A stretch of DNA of 55,184 nt from Deltaproteobacteria bacterium (lineage in GTDB: Bacteria; Myxococcota_A; Polyangia; Haliangiales; Haliangiaceae), in the NCBI GenBank assembly GCA_025353585.1, contig JANXOM010000408.1:1-55184 (forward strand). The letters run 5' to 3'. This document shows positions 1-11,383 of the stretch, in pieces (the first letter of the stretch is position 1; each line of letters opens with the position of its first letter). Below the pieces are notes generated by a model. It ran no database searches. It was given only the letters and a program-made list of their open reading frames with translations, and was not told the DNA's origin. The position numbers were made by a program, and so were the translations under genes.

Positions 1-46
1 CGGACAGGCGCCGGCGGCGGAGCCGACAAGCCGATCGATCCCATGC

Positions 47-52
47 TACGAC
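47..52 (+). promoter_or_regulatory. Candidate -10 box for asnS
   Basis: TACGAC ends 6 nt before the GTG start. It departs from TANNNT only in its last base. Placement would put the transcript 5' end at or next to the start codon. Confidence 0.35.
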
Positions 53-58
53 CGGCGC

Positions 59-1458
<1,400 letters not shown>

Positions 1459-1459
<1 letters not shown>

Positions 1460-2007
1460 TGGCCACGCCGGCCGAGCAGGTCCTCGCCGTCGAGCGAGCG
1501 TACGCGGCGGCCGCGTTTCCGGGGCACGCCGTGCGTGAAGCGGCGAGCACGCCGTGGGCGCGCGCGGCCGCGGGAGCCGTGGCGTCGCACTACCTCGCGG
1601 TGGGCACGCCGCGGAGCCTCGGGCTCGTCGGCGAGGCGGCCGACGACGCGGCGCTCTCGCTCGCCGCGCATCGCACGTGGTTCGCGCCGCGCGACATTCG
1701 TTGCACGTCGGCGAACGTGGCGGCGGCGTGCGGCGGCACGCACGTCTCGCTCGCCGAGGTGCTCGCGGCCGACATCGTGTGCATCCACGCGCCGCTCGCG
1801 CTCGCCGGGCCGCAGCTCCGGCGTGGCACGCACGTCAACGCGCTCGCCGCCGTCACGCTCGACGCCGATCTCGCGCAGACGGCGACCGTGACGCACGAGC
1901 GCAGCGGCTTGCCGGCGCTCGCCGCCGGGCTCGTCGACGGCCGCCAGCTCGACGAGATCACGGTGTTCATGCTCGGTGACGCCGCGTACGCCGCGGGCGC
2001 GCTGTAG
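1459..2007 (+). CDS. Short ornithine cyclodeaminase/mu-crystallin-like protein
   Basis: The C-terminal half resembles the NAD-binding part of the ornithine cyclodeaminase/mu-crystallin family: ADIVCIHAP, then RRGTHVNALAA, then GRQLDEITVFMLGDAA, in the expected order. The family is usually 310-340 residues, whereas this protein has 182 and lacks most of the N-terminal substrate-binding domain. A classical GxGxxG is not evident (GLVGEAADDAAL sits in that place). It could be a reduced non-catalytic relative or a decayed copy. The GTG start overlaps the asnS stop by one base, so translation is likely coupled. The gene converges on the dehydratase gene 11 bp downstream. Function is not assigned beyond family resemblance. 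Confidence 0.5.
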
Positions 2008-2018
2008 CGACCCGCCGG

Positions 2019-2348
2019 CTACCAGGCGTTCGCGCGCAGCCACTGCTCGAGGCGCGCGGCGTACACCAGGTCGAGCGTGGTGATCGCGAGCGCGTCGTGC
2101 GTGTTGATCGCCAGCGCGAGGCCGGTGTACTCGAGCACGATCCTCGGGTGATGGTCGAGCTGGTCGGCCAGCGCGCCCGCGAACGCGGCCACCGCGCCGG
2201 TCCGGCGCATGGCGCCCGGCAGCGCCAACCGCAGCTCGCCGTCCGCGATCGTCCAGCGCGCGCCGAGCACGGCCAGCTCCGGCGCATCCGCGGCGAGGGG
2301 AGCGCGGTCGATGGCGCGCGCGGCCAGCTCGTCGAGGCTCGTCAGCAT
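2019..2348 (-). CDS. Pterin-4a-carbinolamine dehydratase
   Basis: A 109-residue protein of the PCD/DCoH (PhhB) family, which dehydrates 4a-hydroxytetrahydropterin made by aromatic amino acid hydroxylases. The diagnostic DHHPRI segment is followed by a THD-type segment (NTHDALAITTLDLVYA) with the spacing of the active-site histidines. Length is normal for the family. The ATG at 2348 is supported by a TAGCGT box 7 nt upstream in the 20-bp gap after the lipoprotein gene. No phenylalanine hydroxylase gene lies in the window, so the physiological partner is unknown; a general pterin-recycling role is possible. Confidence 0.85.
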   Translation of the reverse strand: MLTSLDELAARAIDRAPLAADAPELAVLGARWTIADGELRLALPGAMRRTGAVAAFAGALADQLDHHPRIVLEYTGLALAINTHDALAITTLDLVYAARLEQWLRANAW

Positions 2349-2355
2349 GGCGGTC

Positions 2356-2361
2356 ACGCTA
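2356..2361 (-). promoter_or_regulatory. -10 box for the PCD gene
   Basis: TAGCGT on the minus strand, 7 nt before the ATG at 2348. The same hexamer precedes the dehydrogenase gene at 22631 and sppA at 48587. Confidence 0.5.
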
Positions 2362-2368
2362 GCACCGG

Positions 2369-3256
2369 TCACTTCATCGTGCTGTAGATGATCAGGCTCT
2401 TCACCGTGAGCGTCGACGGCGGATCGAGCGAGAACGAACCCACGCCCGCGAGGCCGGGGATGGCCGGCCCCGTCGTCGTGAAGCCGGCGCTGTTGATCGG
2501 CGACTGGCCCCCGCACGAGACGCTGCCCGCGCTGAAGAAGGACATGTCGATCCGGGTCAGCTCCGGCTCGCCGCTCCATTCGATCGGCGTGGCCGCCCCG
2601 CTGCCGACGTTCAGCGCGAGACACGCGCTGGTGAGCCCGCCGCAGTCCGGCTGCGCGATGCCGAGGCACGTGTAGTCCGGCGTCCCGCCCGCCTGCCCCG
2701 TGAACACGCCGATCGCGTTATGGCCGCTCGGCAGGCCCAGCGCCACGGTGGCCATGACGCTCGTGGCGTTCACCTTGTCCTGCGTGTAGAAGACGGCGGG
2801 CGCGGAGGCGGTCGTGGCGCTGTCGTTCGCGAACGTCCACGCGCCTTGCTGCGCGAGATCGACCGGCTCCTGCTCGAACGAGTCGAACTGCGCGATGAAG
2901 TCACCGGGCGTGTCCGGGTTCGGATCGCAAGCGTCACCGACGGGATCGCCATCGTGGTTGGCCTGATCGGGGTTGGACACGTTCGGACAGTTGTCGGTCG
3001 TGTCGGGGACGCCGTCGCTGTCCTCGTCGTGGGGGACCGGGCTCGTGGTCTCGCCGCCGGGCGGTTGGTCGGCGTCCGGCGTGACCGTTCCGTGGCACGC
3101 CCCCACAGCCCCGGCGACGCGACACGCGTGCTGGGCGCCGTCGCAGGTGAGCCCGCTCGGACATTGCGTGTCGGCCGCGCACGCGTACGCGCAGTCGCCA
3201 ACGGTCGGGCTGTAACAGCCCGCCGCGAGTACGCTCACCACGACGACACCTCGCAC
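2369..3256 (-). CDS. Lipoprotein with thrombospondin type-3 calcium-binding repeats
   Basis: A 295-residue secreted lipoprotein. A hydrophobic leader ends in LAAGC, with Cys14 the predicted lipidated residue. A Cys-rich stretch (about residues 17-55) follows, typical of myxobacterial surface lipoproteins. Next is an Asp/Asn-rich segment (DEDSDGVPDTTDNCP and NHDGDPVGDACDPNPD, about residues 75-118) that matches the thrombospondin type-3 calcium-binding pattern. The remaining 180 residues look like a beta-rich domain I do not recognise. The GTG start at 3256 has a TACGGT box 6 nt upstream. Likely displayed on the outer membrane or periplasmic face; the specific role is unknown. Confidence 0.8.
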   Translation of the reverse strand: MRGVVVVSVLAAGCYSPTVGDCAYACAADTQCPSGLTCDGAQHACRVAGAVGACHGTVTPDADQPPGGETTSPVPHDEDSDGVPDTTDNCPNVSNPDQANHDGDPVGDACDPNPDTPGDFIAQFDSFEQEPVDLAQQGAWTFANDSATTASAPAVFYTQDKVNATSVMATVALGLPSGHNAIGVFTGQAGGTPDYTCLGIAQPDCGGLTSACLALNVGSGAATPIEWSGEPELTRIDMSFFSAGSVSCGGQSPINSAGFTTTGPAIPGLAGVGSFSLDPPSTLTVKSLIIYSTMK

Positions 3257-3262
3257 ACCGTC

Positions 3263-3268
3263 ACCGTA
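3263..3268 (-). promoter_or_regulatory. -10 box for the TSP3 lipoprotein gene
   Basis: TACGGT on the minus strand, 6 nt before the GTG at 3256. Confidence 0.5.
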
Positions 3269-3338
3269 TCACGTCGAATCGACGATCCTGGGCGCGGCAT
3301 GAGGCTGGCCGCGGGGACGCGCGTCGGGTACCCGGTGG

Positions 3339-3476
3339 ACCGCGGTGCTCCGCGGCGAGCGCGTGAAGCTACTCGATCTCGGCATCGCGAAGCCGGCGCC
3401 GCGGTCCGATCCGCGAGATCCGCATGGCATCGCTCGCGTGCATGGAGGCCTGCAATGCAGGCACTCCCGTGACGGC
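3339..3476 (+). pseudogene. Relic of a Hanks-type Ser/Thr kinase (activation-segment fragment)
   Basis: This gap contains no intact gene, but one frame reads VLRGERVKLLDLGIAK, which is the kinase subdomain VII signature (normally VKLLDFGIAK). Fourteen residues later GIARVHGGLQCRHSRD lines up without gaps against the common myxobacterial activation segment GTPxYMAPEQCRNSRD. No HRD motif, ATP-binding lobe or C-lobe remains. I read it as a decayed kinase fragment. The 16-residue first match is hard to explain otherwise; the second is weaker and runs into the dispersed repeat that follows. Confidence 0.55.
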
Positions 3477-3477
3477 G

Positions 3478-3525
3478 CGAAGCCATCGCGTGCGATGCGA
3501 CGTGAGAGCGAGTCACATCACGTGG
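3478..3525 (+). repeat. Dispersed intergenic repeat, copy 1
   Basis: A 48-bp segment that matches 21596-21643 on the opposite strand at 43 of 48 positions. Similarity continues more loosely for about 10 bp and there is a further shared GTGACGG upstream. It begins 20 bp beyond the stop of the aldo/keto reductase gene and lies antisense to it. Copy 2 sits in the same relation to the MMPL gene. Confidence 0.6.
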
Positions 3526-3544
3526 TCCCCGGGTTCGCCGCGAG

Positions 3545-4567
<1,023 letters not shown>

Positions 4568-4576
4568 GGAGATGTG

Positions 4577-4582
4577 ACTCTA
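4577..4582 (-). promoter_or_regulatory. -10 box for the aldo/keto reductase gene
   Basis: TAGAGT on the minus strand, 9 nt before the ATG at 4567, inside the short divergent region shared with kinase 1. Confidence 0.45.
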
Positions 4583-4635
4583 GCCCGCCGATCGCCCCCG
4601 CGGGCCGGGGCATGCCTCCTGCACTAGCTGCGCAC

Positions 4636-6186
<1,551 letters not shown>

Positions 6187-6220
6187 GTCAGCGCTCACCC
6201 GGAGAGCCGCCAGGTCGACG

Positions 6221-6248
6221 CAGACGCGAAGGCGCTCGCCTTCGTCTG
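6221..6248 (+). terminator. Hairpin after kinase 1
   Basis: A 12-bp stem with a two-base bulge and a 2-nt loop (arms around CAGACGC-GAAGGCG and CGCCTTCGTCTG) lies about 35 bp after the kinase stop. There is no T-run, so factor-independent termination is uncertain. An 11-bp direct repeat TGACGGAGCGC follows at about 6258 and 6280. Confidence 0.35.
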
Positions 6249-6294
6249 ACCGAAGCGTGACGGAGCGCCTGTGCCGCCCTGACGGAGCGCGAGC

Positions 6295-6300
6295 TAGCTT
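6295..6300 (+). promoter_or_regulatory. -10 box for the desaturase gene
   Basis: TAGCTT, 6 nt before the ATG at 6307. Confidence 0.5.
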
Positions 6301-6306
6301 CCGAAG

Positions 6307-7209
6307 ATGGCAGTCGTCGTTGCACGAGCGCAAGCCGCGGGCTGGCGACGCATCTATTTCAACCCGATGACGATCGGCTTCTGGGGGATCCACGCGGGAG
6401 CCGTCGCCGGGCTCCTCGCGCTCGGCTGGTCGTGGACCGGCTTCGCCCTCGCGCTGGTCCTGTACGTCCCGCGCATGTTCTTCGTCACCGGCGTCTACCA
6501 CCGCTACTTCGCGCACCGCAGCTACAAGACCTCACGCTGGTTCCAGTTCCTGCTCGCGCTCGGCGCGGAGACCACGAGCCAGAAGGGCGTCCTGTGGTGG
6601 GCCGCGCATCACCGCGTGCACCACAAGCTCTCCGACGCGCCCGGCGATCTGCACTCCGTGCGGCAGTCCGGCTTCTGGTGGGCGCATATGGGCTGGATCC
6701 TCACGAACGGGCTCGAGGACACGGATCAAGCTCGCATCAAGGACTTCGCGCGTTACCCGGAGCTGCAGTGGCTCAACAAATACTGGTACCTGCCGGTCGT
6801 GGCGATCGCGGCCGTGAGCTTCGCCGTCGGCGGCTGGTTCGGGCTCGTCTGGGGCTTCTGCGTCAGCCAGGTCCTGTGCTGGCACGGCACGTTCACGATC
6901 AACTCGCTCTCGCACATCTGGGGCGGCCGTCGCTACGCGACCGACGACGACTCGCGCAACAACCCCGTGCTCGCCATCGTCACGATGGGCGAGGGCTGGC
7001 ACAACAACCACCACCACTACCAGGTGTCGGCGCGGCAGGGCTTTTACTGGTGGGAGATCGACGTGACGTACTACGTGCTGCGGGGCCTCGCGGCGGTGGG
7101 CCTCGTCTGGGACCTCCACGGCGTTCCCGAGCACATCCGCTCGAACGCCGCCGACCTCGCGGTCGACGACGACGCGCGGGTTTCCGACGTCGTGCTCGAC
7201 GCGGCCTAG
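6307..7209 (+). CDS. Membrane fatty acyl desaturase (delta-9 type)
   Basis: Integral membrane di-iron desaturase that introduces a double bond into a fatty acyl chain, probably acyl-CoA at delta-9. All three histidine boxes are present: HRYFAH (65-70), HRVHH (102-106) and HNNHH (about 236). Hydrophobic segments before and between them give the usual four-helix topology. The 300-residue length is normal for bacterial stearoyl-CoA-desaturase-like enzymes. It has its own start box and is followed after 24 bp by the histidine kinase gene. Membrane fluidity control by that adjacent two-component system is an attractive but unproven idea. Confidence 0.92.
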   Translation: MAVVVARAQAAGWRRIYFNPMTIGFWGIHAGAVAGLLALGWSWTGFALALVLYVPRMFFVTGVYHRYFAHRSYKTSRWFQFLLALGAETTSQKGVLWWAAHHRVHHKLSDAPGDLHSVRQSGFWWAHMGWILTNGLEDTDQARIKDFARYPELQWLNKYWYLPVVAIAAVSFAVGGWFGLVWGFCVSQVLCWHGTFTINSLSHIWGGRRYATDDDSRNNPVLAIVTMGEGWHNNHHHYQVSARQGFYWWEIDVTYYVLRGLAAVGLVWDLHGVPEHIRSNAADLAVDDDARVSDVVLDAA

Positions 7210-7218
7210 CGGCTCGGC

Positions 7219-7224
7219 TACGGT
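7219..7224 (+). promoter_or_regulatory. -10 box for the histidine kinase operon
   Basis: TACGGT, 9 nt before the GTG at 7234, in the 24-bp gap after the desaturase gene. Confidence 0.45.
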
Positions 7225-7233
7225 CGACGGCCC

Positions 7234-8190
7234 GTGCAAGCTCCGCCCGCGAACACGCAACTCCGCCGCGCGCAGCTGGTGCTGCTGCTCGCCGCGCTGG
7301 TCCCGACCATCATCATGGTCGGCGTGGGGATCCTGCTGCTCGTGCTCGGCAGCGCCACCACGATCGCGCTCGGGATCCTCATCCTGGCGCTCTGCACGAG
7401 CGTCATCACCGGGTACATCCTGGGCTCGATCTTCGTCGGCAAGGGCGCCTCGCTCGCGCGGCTGCAAAATGACTTCGTCTCCAGCGTCTCGCACGAGCTG
7501 CGCACGCCGCTGACGTCGATCCAGCTGTTCATCGAGTCCCTGCGCGGGAATCGGCTGGACGACGCCGAGCGCGAGCAGGTGCTCTCGCTCCTCGGCCGCG
7601 AGGCGCAGCGCCTCGAGGTGCTCGTGAAGCGCGTGCTCGACCTGACGCGGCTGCAGTCATCCGCGCGCGTCTGGCCGAAAGAGCGGGTCGACGTGACCGA
7701 GCTCGTCGAGGAGGCCGTCGCCGTGTTCGACGCGAACACGCTCGATGGCCCGACGCCGATCGGGCGCACCGTGGAGCCCGGGCTCCTCGTGACGGGTGAC
7801 CGCTCGACGCTCGTGCGCGCGCTGGCAAATCTTTTGATCAACGCGTGGAAGTATTCGGGTACGGCCAAGAAGATCGAGATCTTCGCGCGCGCGAACGGCC
7901 GCTGGATCGAGCTCGGTGTGCGCGACAACGGCATTGGCATCGACCACACCGAGCAACGCGCGATGCTCGAGCAATTCAGCCGGGGCCGCGCCGCCCACGA
8001 GACCGGCGCGCCGGGCTTCGGCCTCGGGCTCGCGTTCGTGCAAGCGATCGTGCGCGGTCACCGCGGGAAGCTGACGATCGCGTCGGAGCCAGGCGCGACC
8101 GTGGTCGGGATCCGCCTCAAGCGCCGCCGCGAGGCGACCGCGCCGGTGCTCCCCGGGCCGTTGATCGGCGAGAATCAGACCGCGCCATGA
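7234..8190 (+). CDS. Sensor histidine kinase with two membrane helices
   Basis: 318-residue membrane sensor kinase. Two N-terminal membrane helices (about 13-37 and 43-67) are separated by only a few residues, so there is no periplasmic sensor domain. The signal is probably sensed in the membrane or through a partner. The HisKA domain holds the H-box SVSHELRTPLTS (His87). The ATPase domain shows the N-box LANLLINAWKYS, the G1 box DNGIGI and the G2 box GFGLGLAF. The stop overlaps the response regulator start as ATGA, so the pair is translationally coupled. The stimulus is unknown. Confidence 0.93.
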   Translation: MQAPPANTQLRRAQLVLLLAALVPTIIMVGVGILLLVLGSATTIALGILILALCTSVITGYILGSIFVGKGASLARLQNDFVSSVSHELRTPLTSIQLFIESLRGNRLDDAEREQVLSLLGREAQRLEVLVKRVLDLTRLQSSARVWPKERVDVTELVEEAVAVFDANTLDGPTPIGRTVEPGLLVTGDRSTLVRALANLLINAWKYSGTAKKIEIFARANGRWIELGVRDNGIGIDHTEQRAMLEQFSRGRAAHETGAPGFGLGLAFVQAIVRGHRGKLTIASEPGATVVGIRLKRRREATAPVLPGPLIGENQTAP

Positions 8191-8894
8191 CCGACGAACG
8201 GATCCTGATCGTCGAGGACGACGAGGCCATCGCGACCGGCCTGTCGCTGAACCTCAAGCTCGCCGGCCGGAGCGCCTCGATCGCGCGCGATGGCGACGAT
8301 GCGCTCCGCCAGGCGAGCGACGAGGACTTCGCGCTCGTCCTCCTCGACATCAACCTGCCGAAGCAGAACGGCCTCGAGGTCCTCGCCGCGCTGCGGGCCG
8401 CGGACAACCTGGTCCCGGTGATCGTGCTGTCGGCGCGCGACGGCGAGTTCGACAAGGTGGCCGCGCTGCGCCTGGGGGCCGATGACTACGTGACGAAGCC
8501 GTTCGCGCTCGCCGAGCTCCTCGCGCGCGTGGACGCCGTGCTCCGCCGCGCGCAGTCGGTGGCCACGAACCTGCCGCCGCCGGTGCTGGTCACGTGCGGC
8601 GAGCTCACCTTCGGTGACGTGACGATCGACCTCGGCCGCCGCGTGGTCACGCGTGGCGGCGAGGAGGTCAAGCTGACCCACCTCGAGTTCGAGCTGCTCG
8701 TGTTCTTCGTGCGCCATCCGAAGCAAGTGTTCGCGCGGGGCCAGCTCTTCCACCAGGTCTGGGGCCAATCGGCGGGCTCGGCGCGTACCGTGGACAACTT
8801 CGTCGGCCAGCTGCGCAAGCGCTTCGAGAAGGACCCCGAGGACCCGAAGCACTTCATCACCGTGCGCGGCTCCGGCTACCGGTTCGCGCCGTGA
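8187..8894 (+). CDS. OmpR/PhoB-family response regulator
   Basis: 235-residue DNA-binding response regulator, partner of the kinase just upstream. The receiver domain (about 4-115) has the acidic pair at Asp11/Asp12, the phosphoacceptor Asp54 in LLDINLP, and Lys104 in YVTKPF. The C-terminal winged helix (about 135-235) ends in RGSGYRFAP, as in the OmpR/PhoB group. ATG 8187 overlaps the kinase stop by four bases. No operator could be identified. Confidence 0.94.
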   Translation: MTDERILIVEDDEAIATGLSLNLKLAGRSASIARDGDDALRQASDEDFALVLLDINLPKQNGLEVLAALRAADNLVPVIVLSARDGEFDKVAALRLGADDYVTKPFALAELLARVDAVLRRAQSVATNLPPPVLVTCGELTFGDVTIDLGRRVVTRGGEEVKLTHLEFELLVFFVRHPKQVFARGQLFHQVWGQSAGSARTVDNFVGQLRKRFEKDPEDPKHFITVRGSGYRFAP

Positions 8895-8926
8895 GCTGAC
8901 CGTCGTCGAGCACCCGCCCGGATGAA

Positions 8927-9034
8927 CCGCCAAGACGCCGAGCACGCCAAGAGGGAGCGCCAGCAAGAGGGGTTGGAACCGACCGTTCGCTTTCTCCTTG
9001 GCGGTCCCTCTTGGCGCGCTCGGCGTCTTGGCGG
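8927..9034. repeat. Large palindromic intergenic element
   Basis: Two 30-bp arms, 8927-8956 and 9005-9034, are inverted complements with a single mismatch and enclose a 48-bp centre. Each arm is itself repetitive, built from CGCCAAGA/CGCCGAGCA-type units. The loop holds a partial third inverted pair (CGCCAGCAAGAG near 8958 against CTCCTTGGCGG near 8994). No gene lies inside. It could work as a transcription stop after the response regulator gene, but there is no T-run. Confidence 0.75.
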
Positions 9035-9047
9035 GTGATCTGAGCGT

Positions 9048-9053
9048 TACACT
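9048..9053 (+). promoter_or_regulatory. -10 box for the HIT gene
   Basis: TACACT, 6 nt before the ATG at 9060 and 13 bp beyond the palindromic element. Confidence 0.5.
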
Positions 9054-9059
9054 CCGTCC

Positions 9060-9467
9060 ATGGCGGACACCGTCTTCGGCAAGATCCTGCGCGGCGAGAT
9101 TCCCTGCCACAAGGTGTTCGAGGACGAGCGCGTGCTCGCGTTCCTCGATGTCAGCCCGCTGTCGCGCGGGCACGTGCTCGTCATCCCGAAGGAGCCGGCG
9201 GTCACGCTCGATGCGCTGACCGATGACGCGGCGGCGGCGGTCGGGCGCGTGCTGCCGCGGATCGCGCGGGCCGTCCTCGCGGCGACCGGCGCGCACGCGT
9301 ACAACGTGCTGCAGAACAACGGCCCGCTCGCGCACCAGGCCGTGATGCACGTGCACTTCCACATCATCCCGAAATACGACGACGGCAGCGGCCTCGGCAT
9401 CGAGTGGCCCGCCGCGCCGCTCGCGGATGGCGCGACGCTCGCCGCGGCGATCGCGGGCCATCTGTGA
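9060..9467 (+). CDS. HIT-family nucleotide-binding protein
   Basis: 135-residue histidine-triad hydrolase/transferase of the HinT type, acting on nucleoside phosphoramidates or related adenylated compounds. The triad is HVHFH (His97, His99, His101). The N-terminal FGKILRGEIPCHKVFED is characteristic. Length is normal. The stop overlaps the next gene's start (GTGA), so the two are cotranslated although functionally unrelated. Confidence 0.93.
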   Translation: MADTVFGKILRGEIPCHKVFEDERVLAFLDVSPLSRGHVLVIPKEPAVTLDALTDDAAAAVGRVLPRIARAVLAATGAHAYNVLQNNGPLAHQAVMHVHFHIIPKYDDGSGLGIEWPAAPLADGATLAAAIAGHL

Positions 9468-10498
9468 ACCGCATCGCGCTGCTCCTCGTCCTCGCGTGCA
9501 GCGGCGGCTGCCTGATGGTCGACTACGTCTCGCAGGCGGCGCGCGGGCAGTTCGACCTGCTGGCCAAGGCGCGCCCGATCGAGAAGGTCATCGGCGATCC
9601 CGCCACGCCGATCCGCACGGCCGCGTTGCTCGCGGAGATCCCCGCGATCAAGACGTACGGCCGCAGCTACGGCCTCAGCATCAAGAAGAACTACTCGACG
9701 TACTCGGCCCTGAACCGCCCGGCCGCCGTGTGGTTCGTGGGCGGCGCGGACCCGCTCGCGTTCAAGCCGCGCAAGTGGTGCTTCCCGATCGTGGGCTGCT
9801 TCGCGGGCCTCGGCTGGTTCGACGAGCAGGACGCCGTCGAGTTCAAGCTGAAGCTCGAGGCGCAAGGCGACGACGCGCTCGTGCGCCCGGCGGCCGCGTA
9901 CTCCACGGGCGGCTGGTTCACGGACCCCGTGCTGTCGTCGATGCTCGGGGGCGGCGATGACGCCCTGCCCGGCCTCGCGAACACGATCCTCCACGAGTCG
10001 GTCCACGCGACCGTGCTCGTGCCCGACGAGCCGTTCTTCAACGAGAGCTTCGCGTCGTACATCGCCGACGCGCTGACGAATCACTGGATCGCCGAGCGCT
10101 TCGGGCCCGGATCGCCCGAGGACCTCGCGTGGACGCTCGGCGAGGCCACGCGCCTGCCGCGAACCGCGCGCACGCTCGCGGCGTACGAGGAGCTCAAGGT
10201 GCTCTACGCGTCGGCCGAGCCGCGCGCGACCAAGCTCGAACACAAGGCGAAGATCATCGACGAGCTCGTCGCGGACTTGAAGTTGCGCAAGCGGCCGAAC
10301 AACGCCTCGCTCACCGAGTCGCGCGTGTACAACGGTGGCGCGGCGCCGATCCTCGAGGCGCACCGGGCATGCGGCGATCTTCGCAAGCTCGTGCTCGCCG
10401 GTAAGTCGCTCACGCGGCGGGACTTCACGCGCGACCTCCAGGAAGACCTGACCGCGATCGTGCCGGTGCTCGCCGCGCGCTGCGCCGCGCTTAAATAG
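9464..10498 (+). CDS. Putative aminopeptidase lipoprotein (M1-like HExxH)
   Basis: 344 residues from a GTG that overlaps the HIT stop by four bases. The hydrophobic leader carries possible lipidation cysteines at Cys12 and Cys16. The body matches the family annotated as putative aminopeptidase (Pfam Aminopep, PF10023). A zinc site is visible in LHESVHATV, followed by NESFASYIAD, whose Glu is placed as third ligand. The protein is probably anchored in the cell envelope. Catalytic activity in this family is inferred from the motif; the substrate is unknown. Confidence 0.8.
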   Translation: MNRIALLLVLACSGGCLMVDYVSQAARGQFDLLAKARPIEKVIGDPATPIRTAALLAEIPAIKTYGRSYGLSIKKNYSTYSALNRPAAVWFVGGADPLAFKPRKWCFPIVGCFAGLGWFDEQDAVEFKLKLEAQGDDALVRPAAAYSTGGWFTDPVLSSMLGGGDDALPGLANTILHESVHATVLVPDEPFFNESFASYIADALTNHWIAERFGPGSPEDLAWTLGEATRLPRTARTLAAYEELKVLYASAEPRATKLEHKAKIIDELVADLKLRKRPNNASLTESRVYNGGAAPILEAHRACGDLRKLVLAGKSLTRRDFTRDLQEDLTAIVPVLAARCAALK

Positions 10499-10583
10499 GC
10501 AGTTGCGTAGCGGTCGTGAAGGTGGCGAGGCGGCGTGGAAAAATCTGGCGCCGTCGCGCGCGGACGAGCAGCATCGACGGTTC

Positions 10584-11354
10584 ATGCGAACGCTCGCCGT
10601 CGTCGCCCTGAGCCTCCTGGCCGCCACGTCCGTGGCCGAGGCCCGCACCACGAAGCACACCGGCAAGCACGGCGCGACCCCACAGCGGGCGCATCGCCTC
10701 GCGGAGACGCGACACACGACGCTACATGCGGCCGTCGAGCGGCTGCCGGTGCGCGGGCAGAGCATCGGCGTCCCCTGGGGCGGTCAGCTCCACGACCCGG
10801 CGCAGCTCCCCGAGGGCGAGGGCTACGTGATCCGCCGCCCGGAGCGCGCGTTCGGGACAAAGACGACGGTCGACCTCGTCGAGCGCGTCGTGACGGACGT
10901 GCGCGAGAAGTTCCCCGACCAGCACGTGCTCGCGATCGGTGACATCTCGGCCGAGCACGGCGGCCAGATCACGCAGCACCACTCGCACCAGTCGGGCCGC
11001 GACATCGATATCGGGCTGTTCTACAACGAGAAGCCGAAGAACTACCCGGCCGACTTCGTGCGGGCGACCGCCGACAACCTGGATTGCGAGGCGACCTACG
11101 GCCTCATCGCTGGCTTCGCCGCGACGGCGAACGAGGACGGCGGCGCCCAGGTCATCTTTCTCGACTTCGACGTGCAGGGCCTCGTCTACGACTGGGCCCA
11201 GGACCACGGCGTGAGCGACGAGAAGCTCGCGCGCATCTTCCAGTTCCCCCACGGCCGCAGCTCGGGCGCCGGCCTCGTGCGCCACTTCCCCGGCCACGAC
11301 AACCACCTCCACGTCCGCTTCAAGTGCCCGGACGCCGACTCGAGCTGCCGGTAA
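10584..11354 (+). CDS. mepA: Penicillin-insensitive murein endopeptidase
   Basis: 256-residue secreted M74 peptidase that cleaves D-alanyl-meso-diaminopimelate cross-links in peptidoglycan. A signal peptide (about 1-20, ending SVAEA) is followed by a short basic region. The zinc/active-site motifs are HHSHQSGRDIDIG and GHDNHLHVRF, in the MepA order. ATG 10584 is chosen because the signal peptide starts there; no Shine-Dalgarno or start box is clear. The 85-bp gap upstream shows nothing else. The gene converges on the aldehyde dehydrogenase gene. Confidence 0.9.
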   Translation: MRTLAVVALSLLAATSVAEARTTKHTGKHGATPQRAHRLAETRHTTLHAAVERLPVRGQSIGVPWGGQLHDPAQLPEGEGYVIRRPERAFGTKTTVDLVERVVTDVREKFPDQHVLAIGDISAEHGGQITQHHSHQSGRDIDIGLFYNEKPKNYPADFVRATADNLDCEATYGLIAGFAATANEDGGAQVIFLDFDVQGLVYDWAQDHGVSDEKLARIFQFPHGRSSGAGLVRHFPGHDNHLHVRFKCPDADSSCR

Positions 11355-11383
11355 CGGCGCGTCCGAGCGGGGAGGCGGGAGCC

